Below, one piece after another: positions 23,818-33,916 of a DNA stretch of 44,342 nt. The translations under genes were made by a program, and so were the position numbers. The stretch's first letter is position 1; each line of letters starts with the position of its first letter. The notes beneath the pieces are model-generated. The model was not told the DNA's origin. It was given only the letters and a program-made list of their open reading frames with translations, and searched no databases. Origin of the DNA: an uncultured Pelagibacteraceae bacterium. Its GTDB lineage: Bacteria > Pseudomonadota > Alphaproteobacteria > Pelagibacterales > Pelagibacteraceae. Location of the stretch: assembly GCA_902625035.1 (NCBI GenBank), contig CACNZK010000010.1:1-44342 (forward strand), in the 5' to 3' direction.

Positions 23818-23842
23818 AAAGGCGCTTATTATAAGCGCCTTT
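23818..23842 (+). terminator. Hairpin terminator after recA
   Basis: Arms AAAGGCGCTT (23818-23827) and AAGCGCCTTT (23833-23842) pair perfectly around a 5-base loop. The sequence after it is CCCCCTTA, not a long T-run, so the stem is clear but termination efficiency is uncertain. Confidence 0.7.
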
Positions 23843-23892
23843 CCCCCTTATCGTTATCTAGACATAGAACAAAAAAGCTGTATTTTAAAAAT

Positions 23893-26559
23893 ATGGCGGA
23901 CAAATCATTAAATGAAATAAGAAGTACTTTTCTCAAATACTTCGAGAAAAATGATCATAAAATTGTTGAGTCTAGTAATTTAGTTCCAAATAATGATCCA
24001 ACCCTAATGTTCGCTAATTCAGGAATGGTTCAGTTTAAAAATGTATTTACTGGTTTAGAAAAAAGAGATTATCAAAGAGCTACCACTTCACAAAAGTGTG
24101 TTAGAGCAGGCGGTAAACATAATGATTTAGAAAACGTTGGTTACACACCAAGACACCACACTTTCTTTGAAATGTTGGGAAACTTTTCTTTTGGGGATTA
24201 TTTTAAAGAGAGAGGAATTGAACTTGCATGGAATTTAATAACTAAAGATTTTGGTTTAGACAAAAATAAGCTTTATGTAACCGTTTTTCACGAAGATGAT
24301 GAGGCTTTTAATTTCTGGAAGAAAATAGCAGGTTTTAGTGATGACAGAATAATTAGAATTGCAACATCAGATAACTTTTGGTCAATGGGAGAAACTGGTC
24401 CATGTGGTCCTTGCTCAGAAATATTTTATGATCATGGTGATCATTTAAAAGGAGGATTGCCAGGAACCAAAGATCAAGACGGAGACCGTTTTATTGAAAT
24501 TTGGAACTTAGTCTTTATGCAGTATGAACAAGTTTCAAAAGAAAAAAGAATAGATTTACCAAAACCATCTGTTGATACAGGAATGGGATTAGAGAGAATT
24601 GCAGCTCTTTTACAAGGTACACATGATAATTATCAAACTGATCATTTTAAAAAATTAATAAGCTCAATATCTGAAGTAACAAAAGTCAAACAAGAAGATA
24701 AAAATATCTCTAGTTTTAGAGTAATTGCTGATCACTTAAGAGCAAGCTCATTTCTTTTAGCAGAGGGTGTTTTACCTTCAAATGAAGGTCGTGGATATGT
24801 TTTAAGAAGAATTATGAGAAGAGGAATGAGGCATTCTCATTTGTTAGGATCTAAAGAACCAATCTTTTACAAAATTTTTGACTCGTTAAAAAACGAAATG
24901 TCAGGAAATTATCCAGAGCTTGAAAGATCTCAATCTTTAATCAAGGAAACTTTAAGGATGGAGGAGGAGAAATTTCTAGTTTTACTTGATAGAGGTATCA
25001 AAATTTTAAATGAGGAAATTACAAAAATAGACAAAGTTTTAGCTGGTGATGTCGCTTTCAAATTATATGACACCTACGGTTTTCCTTTAGATCTCACAGA
25101 GGACATCTTAAAGAGCAAATCATTGAAAGTTGATAATAAGAAATTTGATGAATTGATGAAAAAAAGCAAAGAGCTTGCCAAAAAGAATTGGAAAGGTTCT
25201 GGTGATAGTTCTGAAGAAGCAATTTGGTTTTCAATAAAAGACAAAACTGGTCCGACAGAATTTTTAGGTTATGAGTCTAATCAGTCTGAAGGCGTAGTAT
25301 TAAATCTAATTAAAGATAACAAAGAGGCAAAATCTTTATCTTCTGGTGAAGAAGGAATGATTATTACAAATCAAACCCCATTTTATGGAGAGTCAGGAGG
25401 ACAACTTGGCGACAAGGGTACAATTGTTTCTGGTAATTCTGTTTTTGAAGTAGCTGACACGCAAAAAAAACTTGGGGACTTATTTGTTCACTACGGATCT
25501 TTGAAAACTGGAGAAATAAAAATCAATGATGTAGTAGAGATGAAAATAGATGTAGAGAGAAGAGATAATTTAAAAGCTTACCATTCTGCTACACACTTAC
25601 TCCATGAGTCATTGAGAAGGACCTTAGGTAAACATGTTATGCAAAAAGGATCATTAGTTGCTCCAGACAGATTAAGATTTGACTTTAGTCATATGAAACC
25701 AATTACTGATGAAGAGCTAATAACTATTGATAAGCTAGTTAATGAATATGTTTCAAATAGTTCAGAAGTAACAACAAGAATTATGACACCAAAAGCTGCA
25801 ATTGAAAAAGGAGCGCTGGCTTTTTTTGGAGAAAAATATGGGGAAGAGGTTCGTGTAGTATCTATGGGTAAGGAAAAAGAAGCATACTTTTCAACAGAGT
25901 TATGTGGAGGAACGCATGTTAAAAATACCGGTGATATTGGAAAATTTAAAACTGTAAGCCAATCGTCTATTGCTGCAGGTGTTAGAAGAGTTGAAGCTCT
26001 TAGAGATAAACAACTTGAGGACTTTATTAAGAATAAAGAAAAGTTATCAAATTTATCTGCTCAAAGAGATGAAGAAACTATTAAAGACTTGTCGTCTCAA
26101 ATTATTAAACTTGGAGGTAAACCAAACGTCGATAATAAAGATTTAAAAGAAATCATAAAAAATCTCTCAAGACAACTTGAACAATTAAATGTCAGCTCAG
26201 TTCTTCAAGATAAAACAAAAAATATTATTAAAGATGATAAGATAAATAATATAAAAGTTAGATTTCAAAAAGTACAAGATTTACCTCCGAAAGATTTAAG
26301 AAAATTAGTTGATAATGGAAAAAAAGAATTAGGTGAAGGTATTGTAATTGTATTTGCAAGCAGTGAAGAGAAGGTTGGTCTGGCAGTTGGTATCACTGAT
26401 GAATTAATCGACAAATATGATGCAGTGAAATTTGCAAAATTAGGATCGGAAACAATTGGTGGAAAAGGCGGTGGTGGTAGAAAAGATTTTGCTCAAGCCG
26501 GAGGTCAAGACAGCAGCAAAATCGATGAAGCTTTCGAAAAAATTAAGTCTTTAATTTAA
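23893..26559 (+). CDS. alaS: Alanyl-tRNA synthetase
   Basis: Charges tRNA-Ala and edits Ser/Gly mischarging. The 888 residues are full length. The class II catalytic domain begins [14 protein letters not shown] and includes [37 protein letters not shown] split over the motif 2 region, and [16 protein letters not shown] (motif 3). The editing domain has [15 protein letters not shown] (HxxxH) and [10 protein letters not shown] (CxxxH). The C-terminal DHHA1-type domain ends with [16 protein letters not shown]. The end overlaps convergent icd by 9 bases. Confidence 0.98.
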   Translation: MADKSLNEIRSTFLKYFEKNDHKIVESSNLVPNNDPTLMFANSGMVQFKNVFTGLEKRDYQRATTSQKCVRAGGKHNDLENVGYTPRHHTFFEMLGNFSFGDYFKERGIELAWNLITKDFGLDKNKLYVTVFHEDDEAFNFWKKIAGFSDDRIIRIATSDNFWSMGETGPCGPCSEIFYDHGDHLKGGLPGTKDQDGDRFIEIWNLVFMQYEQVSKEKRIDLPKPSVDTGMGLERIAALLQGTHDNYQTDHFKKLISSISEVTKVKQEDKNISSFRVIADHLRASSFLLAEGVLPSNEGRGYVLRRIMRRGMRHSHLLGSKEPIFYKIFDSLKNEMSGNYPELERSQSLIKETLRMEEEKFLVLLDRGIKILNEEITKIDKVLAGDVAFKLYDTYGFPLDLTEDILKSKSLKVDNKKFDELMKKSKELAKKNWKGSGDSSEEAIWFSIKDKTGPTEFLGYESNQSEGVVLNLIKDNKEAKSLSSGEEGMIITNQTPFYGESGGQLGDKGTIVSGNSVFEVADTQKKLGDLFVHYGSLKTGEIKINDVVEMKIDVERRDNLKAYHSATHLLHESLRRTLGKHVMQKGSLVAPDRLRFDFSHMKPITDEELITIDKLVNEYVSNSSEVTTRIMTPKAAIEKGALAFFGEKYGEEVRVVSMGKEKEAYFSTELCGGTHVKNTGDIGKFKTVSQSSIAAGVRRVEALRDKQLEDFIKNKEKLSNLSAQRDEETIKDLSSQIIKLGGKPNVDNKDLKEIIKNLSRQLEQLNVSSVLQDKTKNIIKDDKINNIKVRFQKVQDLPPKDLRKLVDNGKKELGEGIVIVFASSEEKVGLAVGITDELIDKYDAVKFAKLGSETIGGKGGGGRKDFAQAGGQDSSKIDEAFEKIKSLI

Positions 26560-27765
26560 TTTGTTTTTTAAATTATTATCAATTTTATCTAGAAATTGAT
26601 TTGTAGTTAAATACTTACTTGATGGCCCAACCAATATCGCTAAATCTTTAGTCATAAAACCACTTTCGACACAATTAATACAAACTTGCTCAATTGTATT
26701 AGCAAACTTTATAAGATCATTATTTCCATCCAATTTACCTCTGTGAGCAAGACCTCTCGTCCAAGCAAAAATTGAAGCTATAGGATTAGTTGACGTTTCT
26801 TTACCCTGTTGATGCATTCTATAGTGTCTAGTAACCGTTCCGTGGGCTGCCTCAGCTTCCATGACTTTTCCATCAGGGGTTAATAGTGTACTTGTCATTA
26901 AACCTAATGAGCCATAACCTTGAGCCATCGTGTCAGACTGGACATCACCGTCATAATTTTTACAAGCCCAAATATATTTTCCACTCCATTTCATTGCACA
27001 CGCAACCATGTCATCAATTAGTCTATGTTCGTAGGTAATTTTTTCCTTATCAAATTTTTCTTTAAATTCTTTATTAAACACATCTTCAAATATGTCTTTA
27101 AAACGACCATCGTACTTCTTTAATATTGTATTTTTTGTTGAAAGATAGACCGGCCATTTTTTGATAAGACCATAGCTAAAACAAGACCTCGCAAAATCTT
27201 CAATAGATTTATCTAAATTGTACATAGAAAGGGCAACACCTGGTCCTGTAAAATTAAAAACTTCATATCTAATTTCATCTTTACCATCTTCTGATGTCCA
27301 TTTAACTTCCATCTTTCCTTTACCTGGAACTTTAAAATCAGTTGCTCTGTACTGATCACCAAAAGCATGTCTACCAATTACTACTGGATCTGACCATGAG
27401 GGCACTAATTTTGGAATATTAGAACAAATAATTGGCTCTCTAAAAACCGTTCCCCCAATAATATTTCTTATTGTTCCATTTGGCGATCTCCACATTTTTT
27501 TTAAATTAAATTCCTCAACTCGTGCTTCATCAGGAGTGATTGTTGCACATTTTATACCTACGCCAATTTTCTTAATTGCATTAGCAGAGTCTATTGTAAT
27601 CTGATCATCGGTATCATCTCTGCTTTTCATGCCTAGATCGTAGTACTCAATTCCGATATCAAGATAGGGAAGGATCAATTTTTTTTTAATGAATTCCCAG
27701 ATTATTCTGGTCATTTCATCACCATCTAACTCTACAATGGGGTTTTTTACAGTAATTTTGCTCAC
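26551..27765 (-). CDS. icd: NADP-dependent isocitrate dehydrogenase (eukaryote-like type)
   Basis: Oxidatively decarboxylates isocitrate to 2-oxoglutarate in the TCA cycle. The 404-residue protein belongs to the homodimeric type II IDHs found in alphaproteobacteria and eukaryotes: [18 protein letters not shown] at the start, [77 protein letters not shown] and [12 protein letters not shown]. The start is GTG at 27765; an in-frame stop just upstream rules out a longer form. Divergent from psd. Confidence 0.96.
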   Translation of the reverse strand: MSKITVKNPIVELDGDEMTRIIWEFIKKKLILPYLDIGIEYYDLGMKSRDDTDDQITIDSANAIKKIGVGIKCATITPDEARVEEFNLKKMWRSPNGTIRNIIGGTVFREPIICSNIPKLVPSWSDPVVIGRHAFGDQYRATDFKVPGKGKMEVKWTSEDGKDEIRYEVFNFTGPGVALSMYNLDKSIEDFARSCFSYGLIKKWPVYLSTKNTILKKYDGRFKDIFEDVFNKEFKEKFDKEKITYEHRLIDDMVACAMKWSGKYIWACKNYDGDVQSDTMAQGYGSLGLMTSTLLTPDGKVMEAEAAHGTVTRHYRMHQQGKETSTNPIASIFAWTRGLAHRGKLDGNNDLIKFANTIEQVCINCVESGFMTKDLAILVGPSSKYLTTNQFLDKIDNNLKNKLN

Positions 27766-27837
27766 TTTATTTTATCTTAATAATTGAATTTCGTAATTTT
27801 ATATACATATTAATGAAAAATTATCAAATGGAAGAAC

Positions 27838-28485
27838 ATGTTTAGCAAGATATTTCCAAAAATTCACGCTGAGGGATACAAGTTCCTAGTTATTGCAGGA
27901 ATTATAACAATCGTATTTTATAGTTTCAGTAATTTTTTAGGTTTAATTGGTTTAGTTTTAACAATCTGGGTTTATTATTTTTTTAGAGATCCTGAAAGGG
28001 TAATAATTGATGACAACAATTATCTAGTTAGTCCAGCTGATGGGGAAATTATAAAAGTTGAGGAAGTTGATGGTCCAAAAGAACTAGGCTTAGAAAATAA
28101 AAGATTTAATAAGATTAGCGTCTTTATGAATGTGTTTGATTGTCATGTTAATCGAATTCCCTGTGCTGGAAAAATTGAGGAAATTTTATATAAGCCTGGA
28201 GTGTTTGTTAATGCTTCTCTTGATAAAGCAAGTGAAGATAATGAGAGAAATTATTTTAGAATAAAAGATACAGATAATAATGACATTATAGTAGTCCAAA
28301 TAGCAGGTCTTGTAGCAAGAAGAATAGTTTGTGAATCTAATAAAGATCAAGAATTAAAACAAGGCGACAGAATTGGAATGATAAGATTTGGAAGTAGAGC
28401 AGATGTATATTATGAAAACTACCAACCATTAGTAAAAGTAGGTCAAAAAGCCATTTCAGGTGAAACACTATTAGCTAAAAAATAA
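27838..28485 (+). CDS. psd: Phosphatidylserine decarboxylase proenzyme
   Basis: Makes phosphatidylethanolamine in the inner membrane. The 215-residue protein is the short PSD type typical of alphaproteobacteria. Two N-terminal hydrophobic segments come first (about 16-48). Then come YFFRDPERVI, VSPADGEIIKVE, SVFMNVFDCHVNRIP, QIAGLVARRI and the self-cleavage motif RFGSRADVY, where the serine becomes the pyruvoyl group. It lies one base before pssA, giving the complete two-step pathway from CDP-diacylglycerol to phosphatidylethanolamine. First gene of a long plus-strand run. Confidence 0.96.
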   Translation: MFSKIFPKIHAEGYKFLVIAGIITIVFYSFSNFLGLIGLVLTIWVYYFFRDPERVIIDDNNYLVSPADGEIIKVEEVDGPKELGLENKRFNKISVFMNVFDCHVNRIPCAGKIEEILYKPGVFVNASLDKASEDNERNYFRIKDTDNNDIIVVQIAGLVARRIVCESNKDQELKQGDRIGMIRFGSRADVYYENYQPLVKVGQKAISGETLLAKK

Positions 28486-28486
28486 A

Positions 28487-29290
28487 ATGGAACAGCCCAA
28501 AAACAATTTAAAGATCGTAGCAGATAAAAAAAGAGCAAGAATGATCTTGCCAAATATGCTTACACTTATAGGAGTTTGTATTGGTTTAACATCAATACGA
28601 TTTGCTTTAGATGGTAGGTTTGAACTTGCAATTATAGCAATTCTCTTTGCCGCTTTAATTGATGGTCTTGATGGAAGAATTGCTAGATTAATCAAAGGTA
28701 CTTCTAAAGTTGGAAAAGAATTAGACTCGCTTACTGATATGATAAGTTTTGGGGTAGCACCAGCATTCATAATGTATTTCTGGAAACTTAATACTTTAGG
28801 AAGATTTGGTTGGTTACTTTGTTTAGTGTATGTAATTTGTGTTGCATTACGTTTAGCAAGGTTCAATATAAATTCAAACCAAGAACCTTCTTGGAGAGAT
28901 AATTTTTTTGAAGGAGTTCCATCACCAGCTGGTGGAATTTTAGTCTTAACACCTTTGATTATTAGTTTAACTGGTTTTAATCTTATTCAATTAGATTATG
29001 ATTTAATGGTACCAGTCTTTTTTATTACAACTTCTTTTTTACTAATTAGTAAATTTCCTAGTTATTCTTTTAAAAAGATTGTGATACCTAGGAAGACAAC
29101 AATATTTCTTTTATTTGGAATAGTTTTATTTTTTGGTCTTTTATTGATTTATACTTTTAATGTAATTGCAATTAGTGCTGCAATTTATGTCCTTTTACTA
29201 CCAATAAGCTTTTTTCATTTTCAAAAAATTAAGAAACAACATGAAAATGACAAAATTCAAGACGATGATGACCTTGAAGACGTACTTTAA
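28487..29290 (+). CDS. pssA: CDP-diacylglycerol-serine O-phosphatidyltransferase
   Basis: Makes phosphatidylserine from CDP-diacylglycerol and serine. The 267-residue membrane protein has the CDP-alcohol phosphotransferase motif D-G-x-D-G-R-x-A-R (DGLDGRIARLIKGTSKVG) followed by the two aspartates of GKELDSLTDMISFGVAP. About seven hydrophobic segments follow. The C-terminus is charged and acidic (DDDDLEDVL). It directly follows psd, its pathway partner, and shares one base (TAATG) with the next gene. Confidence 0.96.
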   Translation: MEQPKNNLKIVADKKRARMILPNMLTLIGVCIGLTSIRFALDGRFELAIIAILFAALIDGLDGRIARLIKGTSKVGKELDSLTDMISFGVAPAFIMYFWKLNTLGRFGWLLCLVYVICVALRLARFNINSNQEPSWRDNFFEGVPSPAGGILVLTPLIISLTGFNLIQLDYDLMVPVFFITTSFLLISKFPSYSFKKIVIPRKTTIFLLFGIVLFFGLLLIYTFNVIAISAAIYVLLLPISFFHFQKIKKQHENDKIQDDDDLEDVL

Positions 29291-30201
29291 TGAAAAAAAA
29301 TGTAATCGTTTCTTTAGCCGATGCTAACTATTTTCCTTTACTAGATGAACTAGTTAACTCAATTAAAAGATTTAAACAAAGTGAAAGTGTTGCCATCTGT
29401 ATTCTGGATGCAGGATTAAAACAAGATCAGAAAGATAGTTTATCAAAAAAAGTTGATGAAATAAAAAATGCTGAATGGGATATTGAAGTACCAGGTTATA
29501 AAGTTAAGGGAAAAGAGTGGTTGAAAAGCCAAGTCTCAAGAGCTTTTTTACCCAAGTACTTTCCTAACTATGAAAAATATCTATGGATTGATTGTGATGC
29601 ATGGGTAAATGATTGGAATTGTATAGATCTATATTTTAAGGCTTGTGATAATGGAAAGCTTGGAATTACTCAAACAATTGGACCCGGATACAAAATTACT
29701 TCAAAAGTAAACTGGCTTTTTGGAAAGCTAGCGATAATTAAATCTCAAAACTTTAAACATGCTGTAAAATCTAAAATTAGCTATGCTGATGCTAGGAAAT
29801 TAGCTTTCGCACCACATATTAATATTGGAGTTTTTTCATTAGAAAAAGATTCTAAGGGATGGAGTACCTGGCAAAAAAATTTAGAGAAAACTTTAAAAGC
29901 AGGTAATATTTTTGGATCTGAAGGTTTAGCGATTAACATGTCCGTTTATATCGATAATTTAGAAACAGAGTTTCTTCCCTTAAATTGTAATTGGATCACA
30001 AGTAATTTACTTCCAAAATATGATCAAAATCAAAGTACATTTGTTGAACCATATTTACCAAATTATAAAATTGGCATAATGCATCTTGCAGCAGGTATTT
30101 GGAAAGATGGTAAAGATATGCGAGTGGATAAAAATATTAAAATTGAATTAGAAACTTTAGATAAAAATAAAATATTAAAAAGTTTAAGATATAATACTTA
30201 A
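29290..30201 (+). CDS. Putative GT-A-fold glycosyltransferase (GT8-like)
   Basis: A 303-residue soluble protein. It starts VIVSLADANYFPLLDELVNS, typical of GT8-type enzymes, and has the metal-binding D-x-D in YEKYLWIDCDAWVNDW. Near the C-terminus GIMHLAAGIWK may supply the second metal-ligand His. LSQVSRAF-like and NIGVF blocks also fit a nucleotide-sugar transferase. Donor and acceptor are unknown. Being coupled to pssA by a TAATG junction, it might glycosylate a lipid or envelope component, but this rests on context alone. Confidence 0.65.
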   Translation: MKKNVIVSLADANYFPLLDELVNSIKRFKQSESVAICILDAGLKQDQKDSLSKKVDEIKNAEWDIEVPGYKVKGKEWLKSQVSRAFLPKYFPNYEKYLWIDCDAWVNDWNCIDLYFKACDNGKLGITQTIGPGYKITSKVNWLFGKLAIIKSQNFKHAVKSKISYADARKLAFAPHINIGVFSLEKDSKGWSTWQKNLEKTLKAGNIFGSEGLAINMSVYIDNLETEFLPLNCNWITSNLLPKYDQNQSTFVEPYLPNYKIGIMHLAAGIWKDGKDMRVDKNIKIELETLDKNKILKSLRYNT

Positions 30202-30813
30202 TTGAAAAAAAATAAGATTTCAAAAAATTGGGTAAATAAACAAAGACGAGATACTTATGTGCGTCAATCAAAAGTTGACGGTTATCGAGCTAGGTCGGCC
30301 TATAAACTAAAAGAAATAGATGAAAAATTTAGAATATTTAGAGGTGGAATGTCAGTAGTAGACATTGGAGCTGCTCCTGGTAGCTGGTCACAGTATGTTG
30401 CAAAAGTAGTTAAGAGCGGAAAGATAATCTCAATTGATCTAAAAGAAATGGAAAATATAGAAAATACTTTACAAATTCAGGGTGACTTTACTTTAGCTGA
30501 TACTCAAGACCAAATTAAAGAATATCTTAAAAAAAAACCTGATGTAGTCATGTCTGATATGGCTGTAAATACTACTGGGATAAAAAATATCGATTCAATT
30601 CAAACTGGTGAATTATGTAAAGAGGCAATGATTTTTTCAAAGGATGTGATTTCAGAAAAGGGTTTTTTTATTTCAAAAATATTTATGGGTAGTACCTTTA
30701 ATGAAATTGTCGCACTGGGAAAAAAAATTTTTAAAGAAGTTAAGGTTTTTAAACCTAAATCTAGTAGAAAAGATTCTAAAGAAAGTTTTATAATTTGTAA
30801 AAATCTTAGATAG
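30202..30813 (+). CDS. rlmE: 23S rRNA 2'-O-uridine methyltransferase (RrmJ/FtsJ)
   Basis: Methylates U2552 of 23S rRNA with S-adenosylmethionine. The 203-residue protein has the N-terminal RNA-binding RDTYVRQSKVDGYRARSAYKL, the SAM motif VVDIGAAPGSWSQY and the K-D-K-E tetrad: Lys in SAYKLKEI, Asp in VVMSDMAVNTTG, Lys in GFFISKIFMG and Glu in SKESFIICK. The start must be the TTG at 30202, which directly abuts the upstream stop, since no ATG precedes the conserved region. Such a weak start may depend on re-initiation from the glycosyltransferase. Confidence 0.95.
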   Translation: MKKNKISKNWVNKQRRDTYVRQSKVDGYRARSAYKLKEIDEKFRIFRGGMSVVDIGAAPGSWSQYVAKVVKSGKIISIDLKEMENIENTLQIQGDFTLADTQDQIKEYLKKKPDVVMSDMAVNTTGIKNIDSIQTGELCKEAMIFSKDVISEKGFFISKIFMGSTFNEIVALGKKIFKEVKVFKPKSSRKDSKESFIICKNLR

Positions 30814-30844
30814 TTTCTTTAAATTTCAAAGGAATCGTATATAA

Positions 30845-31927
30845 ATGATTATGGTTCCTATAAAAGAAGCACTTACCTTTGATGATGTAACTCTGATGCC
30901 TAAGTATTCTGAGATCTTACCCTCAGATGTTGATACTAGCATCAAACTTACAAATTATCTAAAATTAGATATTCCTTTATTATCTTCAGCTATGGACACT
31001 GTAACTGAGAGTAAAATGGCTATCGCAATAGCAAAAGCGGGTGGAATTGGAATTATTCATAGAAATTTAGATATAAAAAAACAAATTCTTGAAATTAGAA
31101 AAGTTAAAAAACAAAAACTTCTAGTGGGTGCAGCTGTTGGAGCAGGGCCAAGCGAATTTAAAAGAGTAGAGGCAATACTTAAAGAAAAAATTGATATGAT
31201 TGTTGTTGATACTGCGCATGGACATACAAAAAAGGTTTCAGAAATCATAAAGTTTATCAAAAAAACGAAAGATAAAAAAACTGCGCTTTGTGCTGGAAAT
31301 ATTGCAACACCTGCAGCAGCAAAATTTTTGTTAAAGCTTGGTGTTGATGTTATCAAAGTTGGGATTGGACCTGGTTCAATATGTACTACAAGACTAGTTG
31401 CAGGTATTGGTGTACCACAACTAAGTGCAATACTAGAAGTTAGAAATGGAATAAGAGATAAAAATGTAAAAATTATTTCTGATGGTGGAATAAAATATTC
31501 AGGTGATTTAGCAAAAGCATTTGCAGCAGGTGCAGATGCAGTTATGATCGGTTCATTATTTGCGGGAACAGATGAAGCACCAGGAAAATTGATTAAGAGA
31601 AATGGCAAACTTTTTAAAAATTTTAGAGGTATGGGTTCAGTCGGTGCTATGAATAAAGGATCTGCTGATCGATACTTCCAATCAAAGCAAAAAGATACAT
31701 CAAAATACGTGCCAGAAGGTGTAGAAGGATTTGCAAAGTATAAGGGTAAAGTTGATAATATAATTTTTAAATTAATTGGCGGATTAAGATCATCTATGGG
31801 ATACCTAGGATCAAAACAAATTAAATATTTAAGAGATAAACCACAATTTGTTAAAATAACAAAAGCTGGTTTCTACGAAAGTATGGTCCATAACGTTGAT
31901 ATAGTTAAAAGCGATAATAAATATTAA
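30845..31927 (+). CDS. guaB: IMP dehydrogenase lacking the CBS (Bateman) domain
   Basis: Oxidises IMP to XMP with NAD+, the committed step to GMP. Only 360 residues against about 490 usually. The barrel runs straight through residues 71-95 (HRNLDIKKQ to KLLVGAAVG), where other IMPDHs insert two CBS domains of about 120 residues. The catalytic core is intact: GIGPGSICTTR with Cys180, SDGGIKYSGDLAKA, RGMGSVGAM and the IMPDH-specific flap DRYFQ (275-279) and VPEGVEGFAKYKG. These exclude GMP reductase, which also lacks CBS domains. guaA follows one gene later. ATG 30845; a second ATG two codons on is equally possible. Confidence 0.92.
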   Translation: MIMVPIKEALTFDDVTLMPKYSEILPSDVDTSIKLTNYLKLDIPLLSSAMDTVTESKMAIAIAKAGGIGIIHRNLDIKKQILEIRKVKKQKLLVGAAVGAGPSEFKRVEAILKEKIDMIVVDTAHGHTKKVSEIIKFIKKTKDKKTALCAGNIATPAAAKFLLKLGVDVIKVGIGPGSICTTRLVAGIGVPQLSAILEVRNGIRDKNVKIISDGGIKYSGDLAKAFAAGADAVMIGSLFAGTDEAPGKLIKRNGKLFKNFRGMGSVGAMNKGSADRYFQSKQKDTSKYVPEGVEGFAKYKGKVDNIIFKLIGGLRSSMGYLGSKQIKYLRDKPQFVKITKAGFYESMVHNVDIVKSDNKY

Positions 31928-32364
31928 TGAAAAAAATATTTAAAATAATTGTTATTTTTTATTTCTTAATTAATGTTTTTAATGTTTCCTTAAGCAATGA
32001 AAATTTTTTTAATAAAGGACTAGAACTATATAACAAAAAAAAATTTCAAGATGCTAGATTTATGTTTGAGAGGAGTATTGTATTTAATCCAAAACATTCT
32101 AACTCGTATTTATATTTAGCCAAAATTTATAATCAGGAAAAAAATCAAAAGAAAGAGGAAAAAAATTTAGAGGCAACTTTATTGATTGAACCAAATAATG
32201 AAGAAGCAATGTTAATGTTAATGAAAATAGCATTAGAAAAATCAAACTACTCTAAAGTAAAGAATCTATCAGAAGACTTTGTCAAAGTTTGCAAAAATTT
32301 ATGTGATGAAAATAAAAGTATCTTAGAGTCTTTAGCAAACTTAGAACCCAAAAATGAGTCTTGA
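31927..32364 (+). CDS. Small exported TPR-repeat protein between guaB and guaA
   Basis: A 145-residue protein with an N-terminal hydrophobic signal (about 1-23, ending SLSNE). Two or three tetratricopeptide-like repeats follow: [40 protein letters not shown] and [20 protein letters not shown]. It contains two cysteines near the C-terminus (CKNLC). TPR modules mediate protein contacts; no function can be assigned. It overlaps guaB by one base (TAATG) and guaA by 11 bases, so all three are translated from one mRNA. Confidence 0.75.
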   Translation: MKKIFKIIVIFYFLINVFNVSLSNENFFNKGLELYNKKKFQDARFMFERSIVFNPKHSNSYLYLAKIYNQEKNQKKEEKNLEATLLIEPNNEEAMLMLMKIALEKSNYSKVKNLSEDFVKVCKNLCDENKSILESLANLEPKNES

Positions 32365-33916
32365 TCAAAATTTGAATAAAATTTTAATTGTTGATTTTGG
32401 TTCACAATTTACACAGCTAATAGCTAGAAGAATTAGGGAATTAGGAATTTTTTCTGAGATTATAAGTCACAAAAAAATTAATAGCAAAGACATCAATCAC
32501 ACTGTCAAAGGTATTATTTTATCTGGTGGTCCTCTCAATGTTTATCAAATTAATAAATATTCCTTCGATAAAAAGATAATTCAAAAAGGAGTCCCAGTTT
32601 TGGGTATTTGTTTTGGTCATCAAATGATATCTAAATTGAATGGTGGAAAAGTAAAACAGTCTAAACATAGAGAGTTTGGTTTAGCTAATATTACAAAAAA
32701 AAATAATAGTCTCTTAATTAAAAATCTATTCAAGAAAAAAAAGCAAATAAAAGTTTGGATGAGTCATGCTGATCAAGTTTCAAAATTACCAAAAAATTTT
32801 AAGGTAATTGCCTCAAGCCAAAATTCTAAATTTGCAGTAGTTGAAAATAAACTTAAAGATTATTATGGAGTTCAATTTCATCCAGAGGTGACTCATACAG
32901 AAAATGGAAAAAAACTAATAAGTAATTTTATATTCTTAATATGTAAAATGAGAAAAAACTGGTCCTCTAAAGATCAAAAAATTAAATTGATAAAAGATGT
33001 AAGAGAAATGGTTGGAAATAATAAGGTCATTTGTGCCTTATCAGGTGGAGTAGATAGTAGTGTAGTTGCACAATTGTTGAATAAAGCAATTGGTAAAAAT
33101 TTGCATTGTATTTTTGTTAATACTGGGCTCTTGAGAAAGGATGAAGAAAAACAAGTTGTTGCAACATTTAAAAAAAAGCTAAAGATTAATCTTACTTATG
33201 TTAATGCTGAGAAAGAGTTTATAAAAAAATTATCAAATGTTTCAGACCCTGAAAAGAAACGAAAAATTATAGGAAATTTATTCATTAAGATATTTGAGCG
33301 CTATGCTAAAAAAATAAAAAATGTAAAATTTTTAGCTCAAGGAACTCTTTATCCTGATTTAATAGAAAGCAAATCAGTTACTGGTAGTCAAACATCTAAA
33401 ATTAAATCTCACCATAATGTTGGAGGTTTACCCAAAAAAATGAAACTTAAACTTGTAGAGCCATTAAAATTTTTATTCAAGGATGAGGTAAGAAAACTCG
33501 GTTTAGAGCTGAAATTGAGTAAAGAAATTATTTCTCGTCATCCTTTCCCAGGACCCGGACTAGCAATACGGATGCCAGGAGTAATAACTAGAGAAAAAAT
33601 TAATATTTTAAAAGAAGCTGATCACTATTTTATTCAAGCTTTGAGAGATCACAATCTATATCATAAAATTTGGCAAGCTTATGCAGCATTACTTCCAGTC
33701 AAAACAGTTGGAGTAATGGGTGATAATAGGACTTACGAATATTTGTGTTTGCTTAGAGCAGTAACGTCTGAAGATGGTATGACAGCAGATTTTTATGAAT
33801 TTAAAAAATCATTTATACAAGAAATTTCAAATAAAATAGTGAATAGTATTAGAGGGATTAATAGAGTAGTTTACGATATAACTTCGAAACCACCGAGCAC
33901 AATCGAATTAGAGTAA
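32354..33916 (+). CDS. guaA: GMP synthase (glutamine-hydrolysing)
   Basis: Aminates XMP to GMP. The 520-residue protein is full length. The N-terminal class I glutamine amidotransferase has [10 protein letters not shown], the nucleophile Cys86 in LGICFGHQM and [13 protein letters not shown]. The ATP-pyrophosphatase domain has the P-loop [12 protein letters not shown]. The C-terminal dimerisation domain includes [20 protein letters not shown] and a final [10 protein letters not shown]. Starts inside the TPR gene; its stop abuts panB. Confidence 0.97.
   Translation: MSLDQNLNKILIVDFGSQFTQLIARRIRELGIFSEIISHKKINSKDINHTVKGIILSGGPLNVYQINKYSFDKKIIQKGVPVLGICFGHQMISKLNGGKVKQSKHREFGLANITKKNNSLLIKNLFKKKKQIKVWMSHADQVSKLPKNFKVIASSQNSKFAVVENKLKDYYGVQFHPEVTHTENGKKLISNFIFLICKMRKNWSSKDQKIKLIKDVREMVGNNKVICALSGGVDSSVVAQLLNKAIGKNLHCIFVNTGLLRKDEEKQVVATFKKKLKINLTYVNAEKEFIKKLSNVSDPEKKRKIIGNLFIKIFERYAKKIKNVKFLAQGTLYPDLIESKSVTGSQTSKIKSHHNVGGLPKKMKLKLVEPLKFLFKDEVRKLGLELKLSKEIISRHPFPGPGLAIRMPGVITREKINILKEADHYFIQALRDHNLYHKIWQAYAALLPVKTVGVMGDNRTYEYLCLLRAVTSEDGMTADFYEFKKSFIQEISNKIVNSIRGINRVVYDITSKPPSTIELE

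Noticed and set aside
31057..31608. 183-residue open frame antisense to guaB
   Set aside because: Lies wholly inside the conserved guaB gene in the opposite strand, has no ribosome site and reads as a Ser/Pro/Ile-rich shadow of the coding strand.
30845..31927. GMP reductase (guaC)
   Set aside because: The short length suggested it, but the flap motif DRYFQ and VPEGVEG with RGMGSVGAM are specific to IMP dehydrogenase.
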